Assembly: GCF_000494755.1 (NCBI RefSeq)
Contig: NC_022657.1
Coordinates: forward strand, 9,082,001 to 9,146,000
DNA length: 64,000 nucleotides
Direction: 5' to 3'
From: Amorphoplanes friuliensis DSM 7358
GTDB taxonomy: Bacteria; Actinomycetota; Actinomycetes; Mycobacteriales; Micromonosporaceae
The position numbers and the translations under genes were made by a program. Positions 40,468 to 48,821 of this stretch are shown one piece after another. Under the pieces are notes generated by a model. That model was not told the DNA's origin, did no database searches, and was given only the letters and a program-made list of their open reading frames with translations. Numbering within the stretch: position 1 is the stretch's first letter; each line of letters starts with the position of its first letter.

Positions 40468-41690
40468 AGACCCGACACTCGCAGACTCACCCACAGTGAC
40501 GCCACCCCGACCACCAGACAGGCCGGCACGGTGAGTGCACCCAGCCGGAGAAATTCACCTGTCACGGGCGGGTGACCACTCTTGTGGAGGATCTGCCGCC
40601 ACAGCAGCGTCGCCAGCGAACCGACGTAGGTGAGGTTCGGCCCGATGTTGGCCCCGAGCAGCACGGCGAGCACCAGACCCGGCGAGTGCGCGGCGAACGG
40701 CAGCAGCATCAGCGTCGCCGGCAGGTTGTTGAGGACATTCGCCAGCACGGCCGCGAGCCCGGCCATCGCCAGCAGCCCGAGCAGATCGGCGTGCTGCGGC
40801 GCCACCCGGTCGACCAGGGTCCCGAAGCCGCCACGGCTCACCCCGAGCACCACGATCCCGAGTGCAAAGACAAAAACACAGAACCCCGGATTTGCTTTCC
40901 GTACGAGGGTGGGCACGCCGATTCTGAGCCGTACGGCCAGAGCGAGCGCACCGGCCAGCGCGACCCACGCCGGATGTACCCCGATCGGCGACGCGGCGGC
41001 GAAGCCGGCAAGCGTGAGCCCCAGAACGGTCAGGGCGTAACGCGGCGCCCGGACGGCCTCGACGTCCGGCCGGTGCGGCGGCGTCCCGAGGTCGTCGGCG
41101 AAGAACCGCCGCAGGATCAGGTACTCGACCCCGATGACGGCCAGCCACGGCAGCGCCATCAGCCCGGCAAAACTGAGGAACGAGAGCCCGGCGGCGGACA
41201 TCGCCAGCAGGTTCGTCAGGTTGGACACCGGCAGCAGCAGCGACGCGGAGTTCGCCAGGTGGTTGCAGGCGTAGACGTGCGGTTTGGGCCGCACGGCCAG
41301 CGCGGACGCCGTCGCGAACACCACCGGTGTCAGCAGCACCACCGTCGCGTCGAGGCTCAGGGCGGCGGTGACCGCGGACGCGATGACAAACACCAGCCCG
41401 AGCAGCCGCCGCGGCGACCCCCGGCTCCACCGCGCGGCGACCGACCCGGCAAACCGGAAGACCCCGGCCTCGTCCGCCAGGTACGCGAGCAGCAGCACCG
41501 CCGCGAGAAACCCGACCGTGGGTCCCAGACTCGCCAGCTCGTGCAGCGCATCCCGCCACGGCACGAGCCCGGCCACCACGGCGATCAACGCGGCGGGCAC
41601 AGCACCGACCGCCTCGGGCAAACCACGGGGCCGCACAACGGCAAAGCCCAGCACCGCGACGAGCAGCAGCAACGAGACGGCGGTAGACAC
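40464..41690 (-). CDS. ArsB/SLC13-type ion permease
   Basis: A 408-residue membrane protein with about 11-12 spans, of the ion transporter superfamily that includes the arsenite pump ArsB. Two inverted-repeat signatures are visible: NHLANSASLLLPVSNLTNLL and LNNLPATLML with LLGANIGPNLTYVGSLATLL. It could export arsenite or antimonite or act on another anion; no arsenate reductase or metal-sensing ArsR lies nearby, so the substrate is open. The GTG at 41690 follows TAGGGT by 8 nt. Coupled to the universal stress protein gene. Confidence 0.87.
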   Translation of the reverse strand: MSTAVSLLLLVAVLGFAVVRPRGLPEAVGAVPAALIAVVAGLVPWRDALHELASLGPTVGFLAAVLLLAYLADEAGVFRFAGSVAARWSRGSPRRLLGLVFVIASAVTAALSLDATVVLLTPVVFATASALAVRPKPHVYACNHLANSASLLLPVSNLTNLLAMSAAGLSFLSFAGLMALPWLAVIGVEYLILRRFFADDLGTPPHRPDVEAVRAPRYALTVLGLTLAGFAAASPIGVHPAWVALAGALALAVRLRIGVPTLVRKANPGFCVFVFALGIVVLGVSRGGFGTLVDRVAPQHADLLGLLAMAGLAAVLANVLNNLPATLMLLPFAAHSPGLVLAVLLGANIGPNLTYVGSLATLLWRQILHKSGHPPVTGEFLRLGALTVPACLVVGVASLWVSLRVSGL

Positions 41691-41698
41691 GAAACCGC

Positions 41699-41740
41699 AC
41701 CCTACGGCCTGTCGAAGCCCCCCGCAGAGTCGCGTAGCGT
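41699..41740. promoter_or_regulatory. Divergent leaderless promoters, permease and glutaredoxin genes
   Basis: Minus strand: TAGGGT (41704-41699), 8 nt before the permease GTG. Plus strand: TAGCGT (41735-41740), 7 nt before the ATG at 41748. Confidence 0.5.
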
Positions 41741-41747
41741 CGCCATC

Positions 41748-42140
41748 ATGCTTCGTCGATGGACCCTCGCCGGCGCCTTCCTCCTCGCCGGCGCGGCAGC
41801 CGCAATCGTCAGCCGCTCACTACCCACTTTTGTGATCTTCGTGGCCCTGGCCGCACTCGCGTCACCACTGGTCTTCCCCCGCTCGACCCCGGCCCCCGCC
41901 GACGCCCCCGCGATCATCTACTGGCGCCCGGGCTGCCCCTTCTGCATGCGCCTGCGAGCCACCCTCGGCCGCACCGGCCGCAAAGCCCACTGGATCGACA
42001 TCTGGAGCGACCCGGACGCCGCAGCGGCCGTCCGGGCAGTCGCGAACGGCAACGAGACGGTCCCGACAGTCATCCTCGCGGGAGTGCCGCACGTGAACCC
42101 GGATCCGCTCTGGCTCCGCCGCGAGCTCGCCGCCGCCTGA
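41748..42140 (+). CDS. Membrane-anchored glutaredoxin (mycoredoxin-like)
   Basis: A 130-residue redox protein: two N-terminal hydrophobic segments (LAGAFLLAGAAAAIV, TFVIFVALAALASPLVF) and a glutaredoxin domain with the active-site CPFC (YWRPGCPFCMRL) and the cis-Pro segment ETVPTVI. Mycoredoxins reduce mycothiol mixed disulfides, including those formed in arsenate reduction, which makes its place beside an ArsB-like permease suggestive. The last 71 bp overlap the convergent gene at 42070. Confidence 0.85.
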   Translation: MLRRWTLAGAFLLAGAAAAIVSRSLPTFVIFVALAALASPLVFPRSTPAPADAPAIIYWRPGCPFCMRLRATLGRTGRKAHWIDIWSDPDAAAAVRAVANGNETVPTVILAGVPHVNPDPLWLRRELAAA

Positions 42141-42495
42141 CCCACAGATGCAGCAGGACGAGAGGCACGACGCCGACCGGGTACCAGGCGATGTCGGCCC
42201 AGTCGAACTGCATACCGAGCACCAGCCGCGCGGCCAGGCTGCGCTCGGACAGGGCTGCGGGAACGCCGGTGAGCTGAAAGAACTCCACCGCCCAGCAAAA
42301 CCCGACAGCCACGGCACCGGCGGCCACCGGCTTGAGCCGCGGCCAGATCACAAAAGCCCCGGCGTAGATCATCGAGGCGTAGAGCACGGTCCCGGACCGC
42401 TGCTCCACCCACCCGTCACTGACAGCCCGGATCCCCAGCGCCACCGCAAGAATCAGAACAACAAACCCGAGCGCTGCGGCCCGCGCCCTCACCAT
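42070..42495 (-). CDS. DUF2809 membrane protein
   Basis: A 141-residue protein with four to five membrane segments. The family marker is the C-terminal MQFDWADIAWYPVGVVPLVLL; the earlier WAVEFFQLTG is also typical. Function unknown. The ATG at 42495 lies 7 nt after TAACAT. The last 23 codons, an Arg/Gly-rich tail, run antisense over the end of the glutaredoxin gene. Confidence 0.82.
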   Translation of the reverse strand: MVRARAAALGFVVLILAVALGIRAVSDGWVEQRSGTVLYASMIYAGAFVIWPRLKPVAAGAVAVGFCWAVEFFQLTGVPAALSERSLAARLVLGMQFDWADIAWYPVGVVPLVLLHLWVRRRRARGGARADPGSRAALPRG

Positions 42496-42502
42496 GCCGC
42501 CG

Positions 42503-42532
42503 ATGTTAAGGATCCGCCGCCACCAATACCAT
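42503..42532. promoter_or_regulatory. Divergent leaderless promoters of the DUF2809 and 106-aa genes
   Basis: Minus strand: TAACAT (42508-42503), 7 nt before the ATG at 42495. Plus strand: TACCAT (42527-42532), 7 nt before the ATG at 42540. Confidence 0.5.
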
Positions 42533-42539
42533 CATCGAT

Positions 42540-42860
42540 ATGTCACCGGAGGACCTCCGCGGCTGGGACCACTACCCCGCCAAGATCCGATCCCTGCGCA
42601 TCACGATCGGCGCGTTCCTGCTCGCGTCGGCGACTCTCGCGCTGATGTCCCTCGACGTGCAGGTCCAGCTCCTCGGCGTGCTCGCAGCCACGCTGATCAT
42701 CGTCTTCTGCATCGCTCTGCTGTCCGCGCTGCCACTCTTCGCGAGGGTGTCCCGCATCAACGCCACCGAGGCCCACGCCCGAGGCGGTCACCAGATCAAC
42801 GACAGCCTGCCCCTGCTCCGCACCATCGTCACCGACGTCCTGCGGGGCCGTCGCACCTGA
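42540..42860 (+). CDS. Two-span membrane protein, hypothetical (106 aa)
   Basis: No family recognised. Two adjacent membrane segments (ITIGAFLLASATLALMSL and LLGVLAATLIIVFCIALLSALPLF) lie between a polar N-terminus and a basic C-terminus ending VLRGRRT. The leaderless-type promoter TACCAT supports the ATG at 42540. Confidence 0.7.
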   Translation: MSPEDLRGWDHYPAKIRSLRITIGAFLLASATLALMSLDVQVQLLGVLAATLIIVFCIALLSALPLFARVSRINATEAHARGGHQINDSLPLLRTIVTDVLRGRRT

Positions 42861-42927
42861 TGCCGGCCAGCTCGTGCGGCGGGATCGGACCAGGATGACC
42901 CTTCTCGCCTTTCTCAGGCCTCGACGA

Positions 42928-42969
42928 CAGAACGCCCGGCCGGCCCTCGCGGGCTGATCGGGCGTTCTG
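42928..42969 (-). terminator. Terminator after tRNA-Ser(CGA)
   Basis: CAGAACGCCCG (42928-42938) pairs with CGGGCGTTCTG (42959-42969), 9 bp beyond the tRNA 3' end. A smaller inner stem is also possible. Confidence 0.7.
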
Positions 42970-42977
42970 TTTCGTGC

Positions 42978-43067
42978 TGGCGGTGGTGAAGGGATTTGAA
43001 CCCTTGGAGGGCTTGCACCCTCACACGCTTTCGAGGCGTGCTCCTTAGGCCGCTCGGACACACCACC
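42978..43067 (-). tRNA. tRNA-Ser(CGA)
   Basis: 90 nt with encoded CCA. The acceptor GGTGGTG/CACCACC is perfect. The anticodon stem CACGC/GCGTG closes CTCGAAA, giving anticodon CGA. It has the long variable arm and the T-arm GGGTTCAAATCCC. Confidence 0.97.
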
Positions 43068-43175
43068 GCGAAGTAGATTACCGGACGCCTGGCGGGGCTT
43101 GCGGGCGGGTCGGCGTACCGGGCAAAGGTGGAGGTCGTGGGGCCTGGGTGCGGTCCGAATGGCAGGATCCTGGGC

Positions 43176-43883
43176 ATGAGTGTGCACATCGGCGCGCAGC
43201 CGGGCGACATCGCCGAGCGGGTTCTGCTTCCTGGGGATCCCATGCGGGCGAAGTGGATCGCCGAGACGTTCCTGACCGATCCGGTCTGTTACACGCAGGT
43301 CCGGGGGATGCTGGGGTTCACCGGCACCTGGCAGGGTGTGCGCGTCTCGGTGCAGGGGTCGGGCATGGGGATGCCGTCGGCGTCGATCTACACGCATGAG
43401 CTGATCAACGAGTACGGCGTGAAGTCCGTGATCCGGATCGGGTCGTGCGGGGCGATCGCCGAGGAGCTTCAGCTCGGGGATGTCATTGCGGCGATCGGGT
43501 CGGCGACGGATTCGAACATGAACCGGGCGCGGTTCGACGGGCTCATCGACTACGCGCCCGTTGCTGACTTCTCGCTGCTGCGGACCGCGGTGGATGTCGC
43601 GGAGCGGCGGGGTGTTGCGATGCGGGTGGGGTCGGTGCTGGCCGCTGACGCGTTCTACACGGACCGGCCGGATCTCTTCGACACGCTCGCCGATTACGGC
43701 GTGCTCGCGGTCGAGATGGAGTCCGCGGCCATCTACACGATCGCGGCGCGGTTCCGGGCCAAGGCGCTGACGATCCTGACCGTCAGCGACCACATCAAGC
43801 GGGGCGACAAGATGGATTCCGCCCAGCGGGAGCAGGGTTTCTCGGACATGGTGCAGATCGGCCTGGACACGGCGATCAGCTAG
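43176..43883 (+). CDS. deoD: Purine nucleoside phosphorylase, DeoD type
   Basis: Splits purine nucleosides with phosphate in salvage. The 235-residue protein has GDPMRAKWIAETFL (phosphate site), the segment SGMGMPSASIYTHEL, the ribose-binding VEMESAAIYT and the catalytic Asp in TVSDHIKRGD. The ATG at 43176 is 7 nt after CAGGAT, a weaker leaderless-type box. The 3' end overlaps the converging tadA by 8 bp. Confidence 0.95.
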   Translation: MSVHIGAQPGDIAERVLLPGDPMRAKWIAETFLTDPVCYTQVRGMLGFTGTWQGVRVSVQGSGMGMPSASIYTHELINEYGVKSVIRIGSCGAIAEELQLGDVIAAIGSATDSNMNRARFDGLIDYAPVADFSLLRTAVDVAERRGVAMRVGSVLAADAFYTDRPDLFDTLADYGVLAVEMESAAIYTIAARFRAKALTILTVSDHIKRGDKMDSAQREQGFSDMVQIGLDTAIS

Positions 43884-44325
43884 GGCGGAAGAAGTCCCGC
43901 AACAGCGCGGCGCATTCGGTCTCCAGGATGCCCGCGTAGACCTCGGGGCGGTGGTTCAGGCGGCGGTCCCGGACCACGTCCCAGAGGGAGCCCACGGCAC
44001 CCGTCTTGGGCTCCCAGGCGCCGAAGACGAGCCGGGACACCCGGGCGAGCACCAGGGCGCCGGCGCACATCGTGCACGGCTCCAGGGTCACCACGAGGGT
44101 GCAGCCGTCGAGGCGCCAGCTGCCGGTGCGGGCGGCGGCGCGGCGCAGGGCGATGACTTCGGCGTGGGCGGTCGGGTCGCCGGTGAGTTCACGTTCGTTG
44201 CCCGCGGCGGCGAGCTCGGTGCCGTCCGCGGCGTAGACGACCGCACCGACCGGCACGTCCTCCGGCGAGGCGGACGCGACGGACAGGGCCCGCCGCATCC
44301 ACTGCTCGTGCAGGGGGCGGAGCAT
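43876..44325 (-). CDS. tadA: tRNA-specific adenosine deaminase
   Basis: Deaminates A34 to inosine in tRNA-Arg(ACG), an essential wobble modification. The 149-residue protein has the zinc/catalytic motifs HAE (DPTAHAEVIAL) and PCxxC (TLEPCTMCAGAL). The ATG overlaps the stop of the upstream partner gene by one base (TGATG), the common actinobacterial arrangement. Confidence 0.94.
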   Translation of the reverse strand: MLRPLHEQWMRRALSVASASPEDVPVGAVVYAADGTELAAAGNERELTGDPTAHAEVIALRRAAARTGSWRLDGCTLVVTLEPCTMCAGALVLARVSRLVFGAWEPKTGAVGSLWDVVRDRRLNHRPEVYAGILETECAALLRDFFRPS

Positions 44326-44849
44326 CAGATCTCGCGCAGCTCTTCCAGCTCGTCGCCGCAGCCGAGTTTCTGGCAGATCTCCGCGGTCACGTCGGCCGGG
44401 AGCATGCCCTCGAGACCGCACAGGGTGAGCAGGCGGTGCGAGCTCACGCCGAGGTCGGTCAGGATCTCGACGTCACCGATCGGGTCGGCGTCGGGGTCGG
44501 CGGCGGGCCGGTCGTCCTCGTCGTCGTCCGCGGCCGGCCGGGGCGCGGCCAGGTCGTCGATCTCGAGTGCCGGTGTCTCGATGTCGGCGAGCAGCAGCGC
44601 GCCGAACCGTGACTCGTCGGCGAACGCCGAGTCGGAACCGAACACCCGCAGATCCTCACCCTCGTCGAGGCGCAGGATGACCAGGTACTGGTCGTCGGCC
44701 TCGACGAAGAGCAGCGACAGGTCGGCGTCCGGCTCGGCGTCGCGGAGGCGGTCCACCACCTCGTCGAGATCGGCGGCGCCGGTGAGCTCCAGCTCGGACG
44801 CCGTCCAGCCGTTCTTGCCCCGGGCGACGGCGGCAGCGAAAGTCGACAC
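44325..44849 (-). CDS. tRNA adenosine deaminase-associated protein
   Basis: A 174-residue acidic protein of the actinobacterial family found next to tadA. It starts MSTFAAAVARGKNGWTASE, has a central Asp-rich linker (PAADDDEDDRPAADPDAD) and a C-terminal helical part (GLEGMLPADVTAEICQKLG). The start is the GTG at 44849 with GGGGGGA upstream; a GTG 12 nt earlier is less likely. Biochemical role unknown. Confidence 0.9.
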   Translation of the reverse strand: MSTFAAAVARGKNGWTASELELTGAADLDEVVDRLRDAEPDADLSLLFVEADDQYLVILRLDEGEDLRVFGSDSAFADESRFGALLLADIETPALEIDDLAAPRPAADDDEDDRPAADPDADPIGDVEILTDLGVSSHRLLTLCGLEGMLPADVTAEICQKLGCGDELEELREI

Positions 44850-44949
44850 GAATCCCCCCACGGAACTTCTGTTCTCAGCGCCTGACGGTATCCGTTGACG
44901 CGGCGCAAGTGCAGCGCCACGCCCCGAAGGAGGTCAAAGCCGCAAGAAC

Positions 44950-45186
44950 TCAGTTCTCCAGGCGGCGGCGGTTCGCGATGAGCTCGCGGAGCCGGGCGCC
45001 GCGCAGACGCTGGGGCTGGCTGTGCTCGCGGGCGGACTTCGCATCGGCCAGGGCGGCCAGGAGCTCAAGTCGGCGACGGCGACGATCGGGGTCGAGCCGC
45101 TGCGGTACGTGGGCCATGAATCCGAGCGTGCTTTGCCGTTCGGCGTTCGTCAAGGCCAAGTGCTCTCCGCCACCACAGGGGCACAC
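44950..45186 (-). CDS. Possible small basic protein with CxC motif (78 aa)
   Basis: Uncertain gene. The frame begins VCPCGGGEHLALTNAERQ and continues with a very basic helix (RLDPDRRRRRLELLAALADA) to a stop at 44950. There is no good ribosome-binding site before the GTG at 45186; a shorter start at an internal ATG (MAHVPQRLDPD) is possible. It lies 34 bp after the upstream gene on the same strand and fills an otherwise empty stretch. Confidence 0.4.
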   Translation of the reverse strand: MCPCGGGEHLALTNAERQSTLGFMAHVPQRLDPDRRRRRLELLAALADAKSAREHSQPQRLRGARLRELIANRRRLEN

Positions 45187-45220
45187 TTCGTCGATGACAA
45201 CACGGCTCAGAGCTGGACAT

Positions 45221-45619
45221 TCACCACAGCGGCCAGTCGCTTGTCGTGATCCACCGCACAGCCACAAACCCGGTCGCGATCGACAGTCCGATGCCACTCG
45301 CGAGGGCGACGCCGGTGGCCACACCGCGGTCGCCGAGCACCGCGAGCACTGTCGCCACGATCCAGGCGGAGATCGCGGCGGCGACCGTCCACCAGGCATA
45401 GGTGAGGAGGTCCCGGCCGATGGCCCCGAAGAGGGCGAACCACACCAGGGTCGCGCCCAGGCCCGAGAGCAGCGGGGCGACGGTGATCGGGTTCGGCTCG
45501 CGGTAGACCGGCCGCGGCGGCGGCCCCGGTGGCAGACCAGCGGGCAGTTGCGACCGCCCCGGCAGCCAGCCGGCGGGCGGTTGCGCCGTGCCGGGCCAGG
45601 ACCCGTGCTGTTCCGCCAT
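45221..45619 (-). CDS. Pro-rich multi-span membrane protein, hypothetical (132 aa)
   Basis: The N-terminal 50 residues are Pro/Gly-rich (MAEQHGSWPGTAQPPAGW). Three to four membrane segments follow (APLLSGLGATLVWFALFGAI, TVAAAISAWIVATVLAVLG, GVALASGIGLSIATGFVAV). GGAGAG precedes the ATG at 45619; an ATG at 45631 is an alternative. A TAGGCT box further upstream may be its promoter. Function unknown. Confidence 0.75.
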   Translation of the reverse strand: MAEQHGSWPGTAQPPAGWLPGRSQLPAGLPPGPPPRPVYREPNPITVAPLLSGLGATLVWFALFGAIGRDLLTYAWWTVAAAISAWIVATVLAVLGDRGVATGVALASGIGLSIATGFVAVRWITTSDWPLW

Positions 45620-45712
45620 CTCGCTCTCCATCCGGTACGCGACCCGAGCCACCTCAGCCTATCCAGCCTCGGCGGGTCAGCGCCGATGGATGACTTCTGC
45701 CAGGATGGCTCG

Positions 45713-46462
45713 GTGCTTTCCCTGCGTACCCTCTCGGTCCTGACCGTCGCGGCGTTCTCCCTCGCCGCTTGCGGCACGCCCGGCGACTCGCCGACCGCGG
45801 CTGCGACACCGGAGTTCGTGGTGCCGTCGCAGACGGCGGCCGAGCCGGTGCCCAGCACCACCTCCCCGGAGAAGGCTCCGGCGGGCACGGTGACCGCGTC
45901 GGCGACACCGAAGAAGTCGACGCCGGCCCAGAAGCCCAAGTCCGCCCCGGTGAGCGTGAAGTACGTGTTCCCGGTGAAGGCGTCGAACGTGGCGTTCCAC
46001 CCGACGCACTCGAAATATCCGGCGACCGACATCTTCGCCGACTGCGGTAAGCCCGCGGTCGCGACGACCAGCGGCGTGGTGCTCGAGGTGAGCCGCAAGG
46101 ACGAGTACGTCAAGGGTGCGCCGGACGGCCCGAAGAACGGCGGCCTCTCTGTCTCGATCCTCGGCGACGACGGTGTGCGTTACTACGGCTCGCACCTGAG
46201 CAAGATCCAGTCCGGGATCAAGGCGGGTGTCCGGGTCAAGGCGGGCCAGCAGGTCGGCAAGGTCGGCCGCACCGGCAATGCCAACAACGTCTGCCACCTG
46301 CACTACGGCATCTCCCCGCCGTGCGCCAAGACCGGCGACTGGAAGGTCCGCCGCGGCGTGGTCTGGCCGGCCACCTACCTGACCTCGTGGCGCAAGAACG
46401 GCAACAAGAGCCCGGCCGCCAAGGTCGCGTCCTGGAAAAAGGCCCACAACTGCAAGGCCTGA
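45713..46462 (+). CDS. M23-type (LytM-like) lipoprotein
   Basis: A 249-residue exported protein with lipobox FSLAAC, a Thr/Pro/Ala linker and a C-terminal peptidase M23 domain. Zinc-ligand motifs are visible: HPTHSKYPATDIFA (His and Asp) and the HxH in CHLHYGISPP, so endopeptidase activity on peptidoglycan is plausible. Two Cys pairs may form disulfides (FADCGKP, NNVCHLH, PPCAKTG, HNCKA). The GTG at 45713 lies 6 nt after CAGGAT. A hairpin shared with the next gene follows. Confidence 0.88.
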   Translation: MLSLRTLSVLTVAAFSLAACGTPGDSPTAAATPEFVVPSQTAAEPVPSTTSPEKAPAGTVTASATPKKSTPAQKPKSAPVSVKYVFPVKASNVAFHPTHSKYPATDIFADCGKPAVATTSGVVLEVSRKDEYVKGAPDGPKNGGLSVSILGDDGVRYYGSHLSKIQSGIKAGVRVKAGQQVGKVGRTGNANNVCHLHYGISPPCAKTGDWKVRRGVVWPATYLTSWRKNGNKSPAAKVASWKKAHNCKA

Positions 46463-46470
46463 CGACGGGA

Positions 46471-46507
46471 CGGGGCCGCATCCCCCGCCCAAAGGAATGC
46501 GGCCCCG
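46471..46507. terminator. Bidirectional terminator-like hairpin
   Basis: CGGGGCCGCAT (46471-46481) pairs with ATGCGGCCCCG (46497-46507) between two convergent genes. No T-run. Confidence 0.65.
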
Positions 46508-46523
46508 CGGTGCGAGGAAAGTC

Positions 46524-47666
46524 TCAGCTGAACTGCGCGAACCGCTTCTGTGCCTGCCCGTCGATCGTGGTGAAAGCGCCACCGGCGGCGATCGCGCCGA
46601 GGCTGGTGCTGACCGCCAGCGCGAGCACACCTTCGACACCGTTGCCGTCGGCGGTCCAGTCGCGCAGGTGGCCGTCGTTGACTGCCAGCGCCGCGAGTTT
46701 CACGCGGTCGTCGGCGCCGTCGAGGCAACTGCCCTGCGCGCCCGTCCGGGCCGTGCGGCAGGCCTCGTCGAAGTGCCCTCCGACGTAAACGGTGTCTCCC
46801 AGCACGCCGATCGCCTGCGCGTCCCCGTCGAAGGCCGACGACCAGCGTTTGACCCCGGCGAGGCTGTAGGCGTTGGCCGTGCCGCCCTGGCCGCCGCTCG
46901 CGGTGTAGACGCCGCCGCTGGTGACCGCGATGGCGAAGGTGATGACCGGCGGTCTGGGCTTGAAGCCCGTGACGATCTTCGCGGCGGTGGGGTCGAGCGC
47001 CACCAGACGGTCGTAACCGCTGGTGCCGTTGACCTTGTGGAACTTTCCGCCGGCGTAGACCCGTCCGCCGCCGAAGGTCACTGCTTCGACCTGATCGTCG
47101 GCCGTGGGCTTCCACTTGCTGTCCAGCATGCCGGTGGCCAGGTCAAATGCGGCCAGCCGCGTACGCGTGGAGCCGTTGACCCTGGTGATCGATCCACCCA
47201 GGTAGAGCCGGCCATTGCCCGCGGTCAGGGCGTAGGGGCGGCCGTCGATCGTGTGCTTGAAGGTGCTGGACAGCGCGCCGCTGCGGGCGTCGAGCCGGGC
47301 CAGGCTGTCGCGTTTCTGCCCGCTGACGCTGCCGAAGTCGCCGCCGATGTAGACGGACGAGCCGCTGACCGCCAGCGCCTTGACCCGGCCGTCCGCGGTG
47401 GGCGCCCAGGGCAGCAGTTCACCGGTCACGGCGTTGACGGCGGCGAGGCGGGTTCGCTTCACGAGTTTGCCCTTGACGATCGCGGAGGTGAAGTCGCCGC
47501 CGATGTAGACCGTCGTGCCGGAGTAGGCGACCGTCAGCACCGTTCCGTTGAATCCCGGCACCGCGTCCGGCGTCTCGGAGGGCGCCGCCTGTGCCGGGGT
47601 CGCGAGGACCGCAACCATCGTGGCCACGATCCCGATGACCGTGCCGAATTTGCCCCCGTACGTCAT
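46524..47666 (-). CDS. Secreted beta-propeller repeat protein
   Basis: A 380-residue exported protein with signal peptide (VIGIVATMVAVLATPAQAAPS). The mature part repeats a pattern of VYIGGDF or VYAGGKF followed by RLAAVNAVTGELLPW-type strands about seven times, which indicates a beta-propeller of the actinobacterial extracellular type. No catalytic motif is visible; ligand unknown. The ATG at 47666 is 6 nt after TACGTT (47678-47673). Confidence 0.85.
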   Translation of the reverse strand: MTYGGKFGTVIGIVATMVAVLATPAQAAPSETPDAVPGFNGTVLTVAYSGTTVYIGGDFTSAIVKGKLVKRTRLAAVNAVTGELLPWAPTADGRVKALAVSGSSVYIGGDFGSVSGQKRDSLARLDARSGALSSTFKHTIDGRPYALTAGNGRLYLGGSITRVNGSTRTRLAAFDLATGMLDSKWKPTADDQVEAVTFGGGRVYAGGKFHKVNGTSGYDRLVALDPTAAKIVTGFKPRPPVITFAIAVTSGGVYTASGGQGGTANAYSLAGVKRWSSAFDGDAQAIGVLGDTVYVGGHFDEACRTARTGAQGSCLDGADDRVKLAALAVNDGHLRDWTADGNGVEGVLALAVSTSLGAIAAGGAFTTIDGQAQKRFAQFS

Positions 47667-47672
47667 GTGATC

Positions 47673-47678
47673 AACGTA
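47673..47678 (-). promoter_or_regulatory. -10 box of the beta-propeller gene (leaderless)
   Basis: TACGTT on the minus strand, 6 nt before the ATG at 47666. Confidence 0.5.
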
Positions 47679-47770
47679 AACGCCGTGATCATGACGACCT
47701 AGTGGCGAAACGGACCAAAAGCGACACGTCCGTACGGCTGATCCCGGTCGGGTGTGCAAGAGTCTCCGGC

Positions 47771-48763
47771 GTGAAGGTCGCAGTCATCGGTCTCGGTCTC
47801 ATCGGCGGCTCCCTGCTCCGGGCGCTGGCCGCTCATGGGCACACCGTCACCGGGTACGACCTCGAGGCGGAGACGCGTGAGGCGGCGCGGGCGCTGGCCA
47901 AGGCCGCGGATGCACCGCGGGTGGCCGATCCGGAGACGCGGACCATCGCGGTCAAGGGCGCCTGGCACGTGGCCGACTCCGTGGCCGAGGCCGCCGCGGG
48001 TGCCGAGGTGGTGGTGCTGGCCGTGCCGTTGCCGGCCCTTCCGGACGTGCTGGCGGAGCTGGAGGGCCACCCAGGACTGATCACCGACGTCACCTCGGTC
48101 AAGGGCCCGGTCCGCGACCTGCTGAAGGGCCACCGGTTTGTCGGCGGGCACCCGATGGCGGGCAAGGAGTCGTCGAGTTTCCGCGCCTCCGACCCGTCCC
48201 TCTTCGACGGCTGCGCGTGGGTCCTGTGCCTGGAACCCGGGACCACCGACGTGGCCGACTGGCTCAGCCTGGCCGCACTGTTCCTGCCGCTCGGGGTTCG
48301 CATCGTGCCGGTCACCGCCGCCGAGCACGACCGTGCGGTGGCCCAGATCAGCCACGTGCCGCACCTGCTCGCGGCCGCGCTGGCCGCCCTGCTGGAGGGC
48401 AACCCGCTGGCGGCCACGCTCGGGGCCGGCTCGTTCCGCGACGGCACCCGCGTGGCGGGCACCCGGCCCGAGTTGATCGCGGCGATGTGCGGCGGCAACG
48501 CCGATGCCGTGCGCGAGGTGCTGGCCGGGGTCATCGGCGATCTGGAGCGCTACGACAAGGACCTGCACGGGGCGGAGGCGATCACCACGCTCACCGAACG
48601 GCTCCGGCCCGCCACCGAGCTGCGGCAGGCCTGGCCGCCCGTACCCGGCTCACCGGTCGAGCTGCCGGTGGACGCTGGGGCGCTGCTGGCGCTGGGCCGG
48701 GCTGGCGGCTGGGTCACGGCGGTCGATGGGGACAGCATCAGCGGAATTACGGCCGGGAACTGA
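47771..48763 (+). CDS. tyrA: Prephenate dehydrogenase
   Basis: Oxidatively decarboxylates prephenate towards tyrosine with NAD. The 330-residue protein starts VKVAVIGLGLIGGSLLRAL, which holds the GxGxxG dinucleotide motif. Family segments are LITDVTSVKGPV, FVGGHPMAGKE (substrate His) and ISHVPHLLAAALA. I chose the GTG at 47771; a longer frame from 47702 lacks homology-like sequence. There is no clear C-terminal ACT domain. Confidence 0.93.
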   Translation: MKVAVIGLGLIGGSLLRALAAHGHTVTGYDLEAETREAARALAKAADAPRVADPETRTIAVKGAWHVADSVAEAAAGAEVVVLAVPLPALPDVLAELEGHPGLITDVTSVKGPVRDLLKGHRFVGGHPMAGKESSSFRASDPSLFDGCAWVLCLEPGTTDVADWLSLAALFLPLGVRIVPVTAAEHDRAVAQISHVPHLLAAALAALLEGNPLAATLGAGSFRDGTRVAGTRPELIAAMCGGNADAVREVLAGVIGDLERYDKDLHGAEAITTLTERLRPATELRQAWPPVPGSPVELPVDAGALLALGRAGGWVTAVDGDSISGITAGN

Positions 48764-48821
48764 CCGCAATCTTCCCTAGGCTGGGCGTACAGCTTCAGCA
48801 AACAGGGACAGGAGACAGGTC

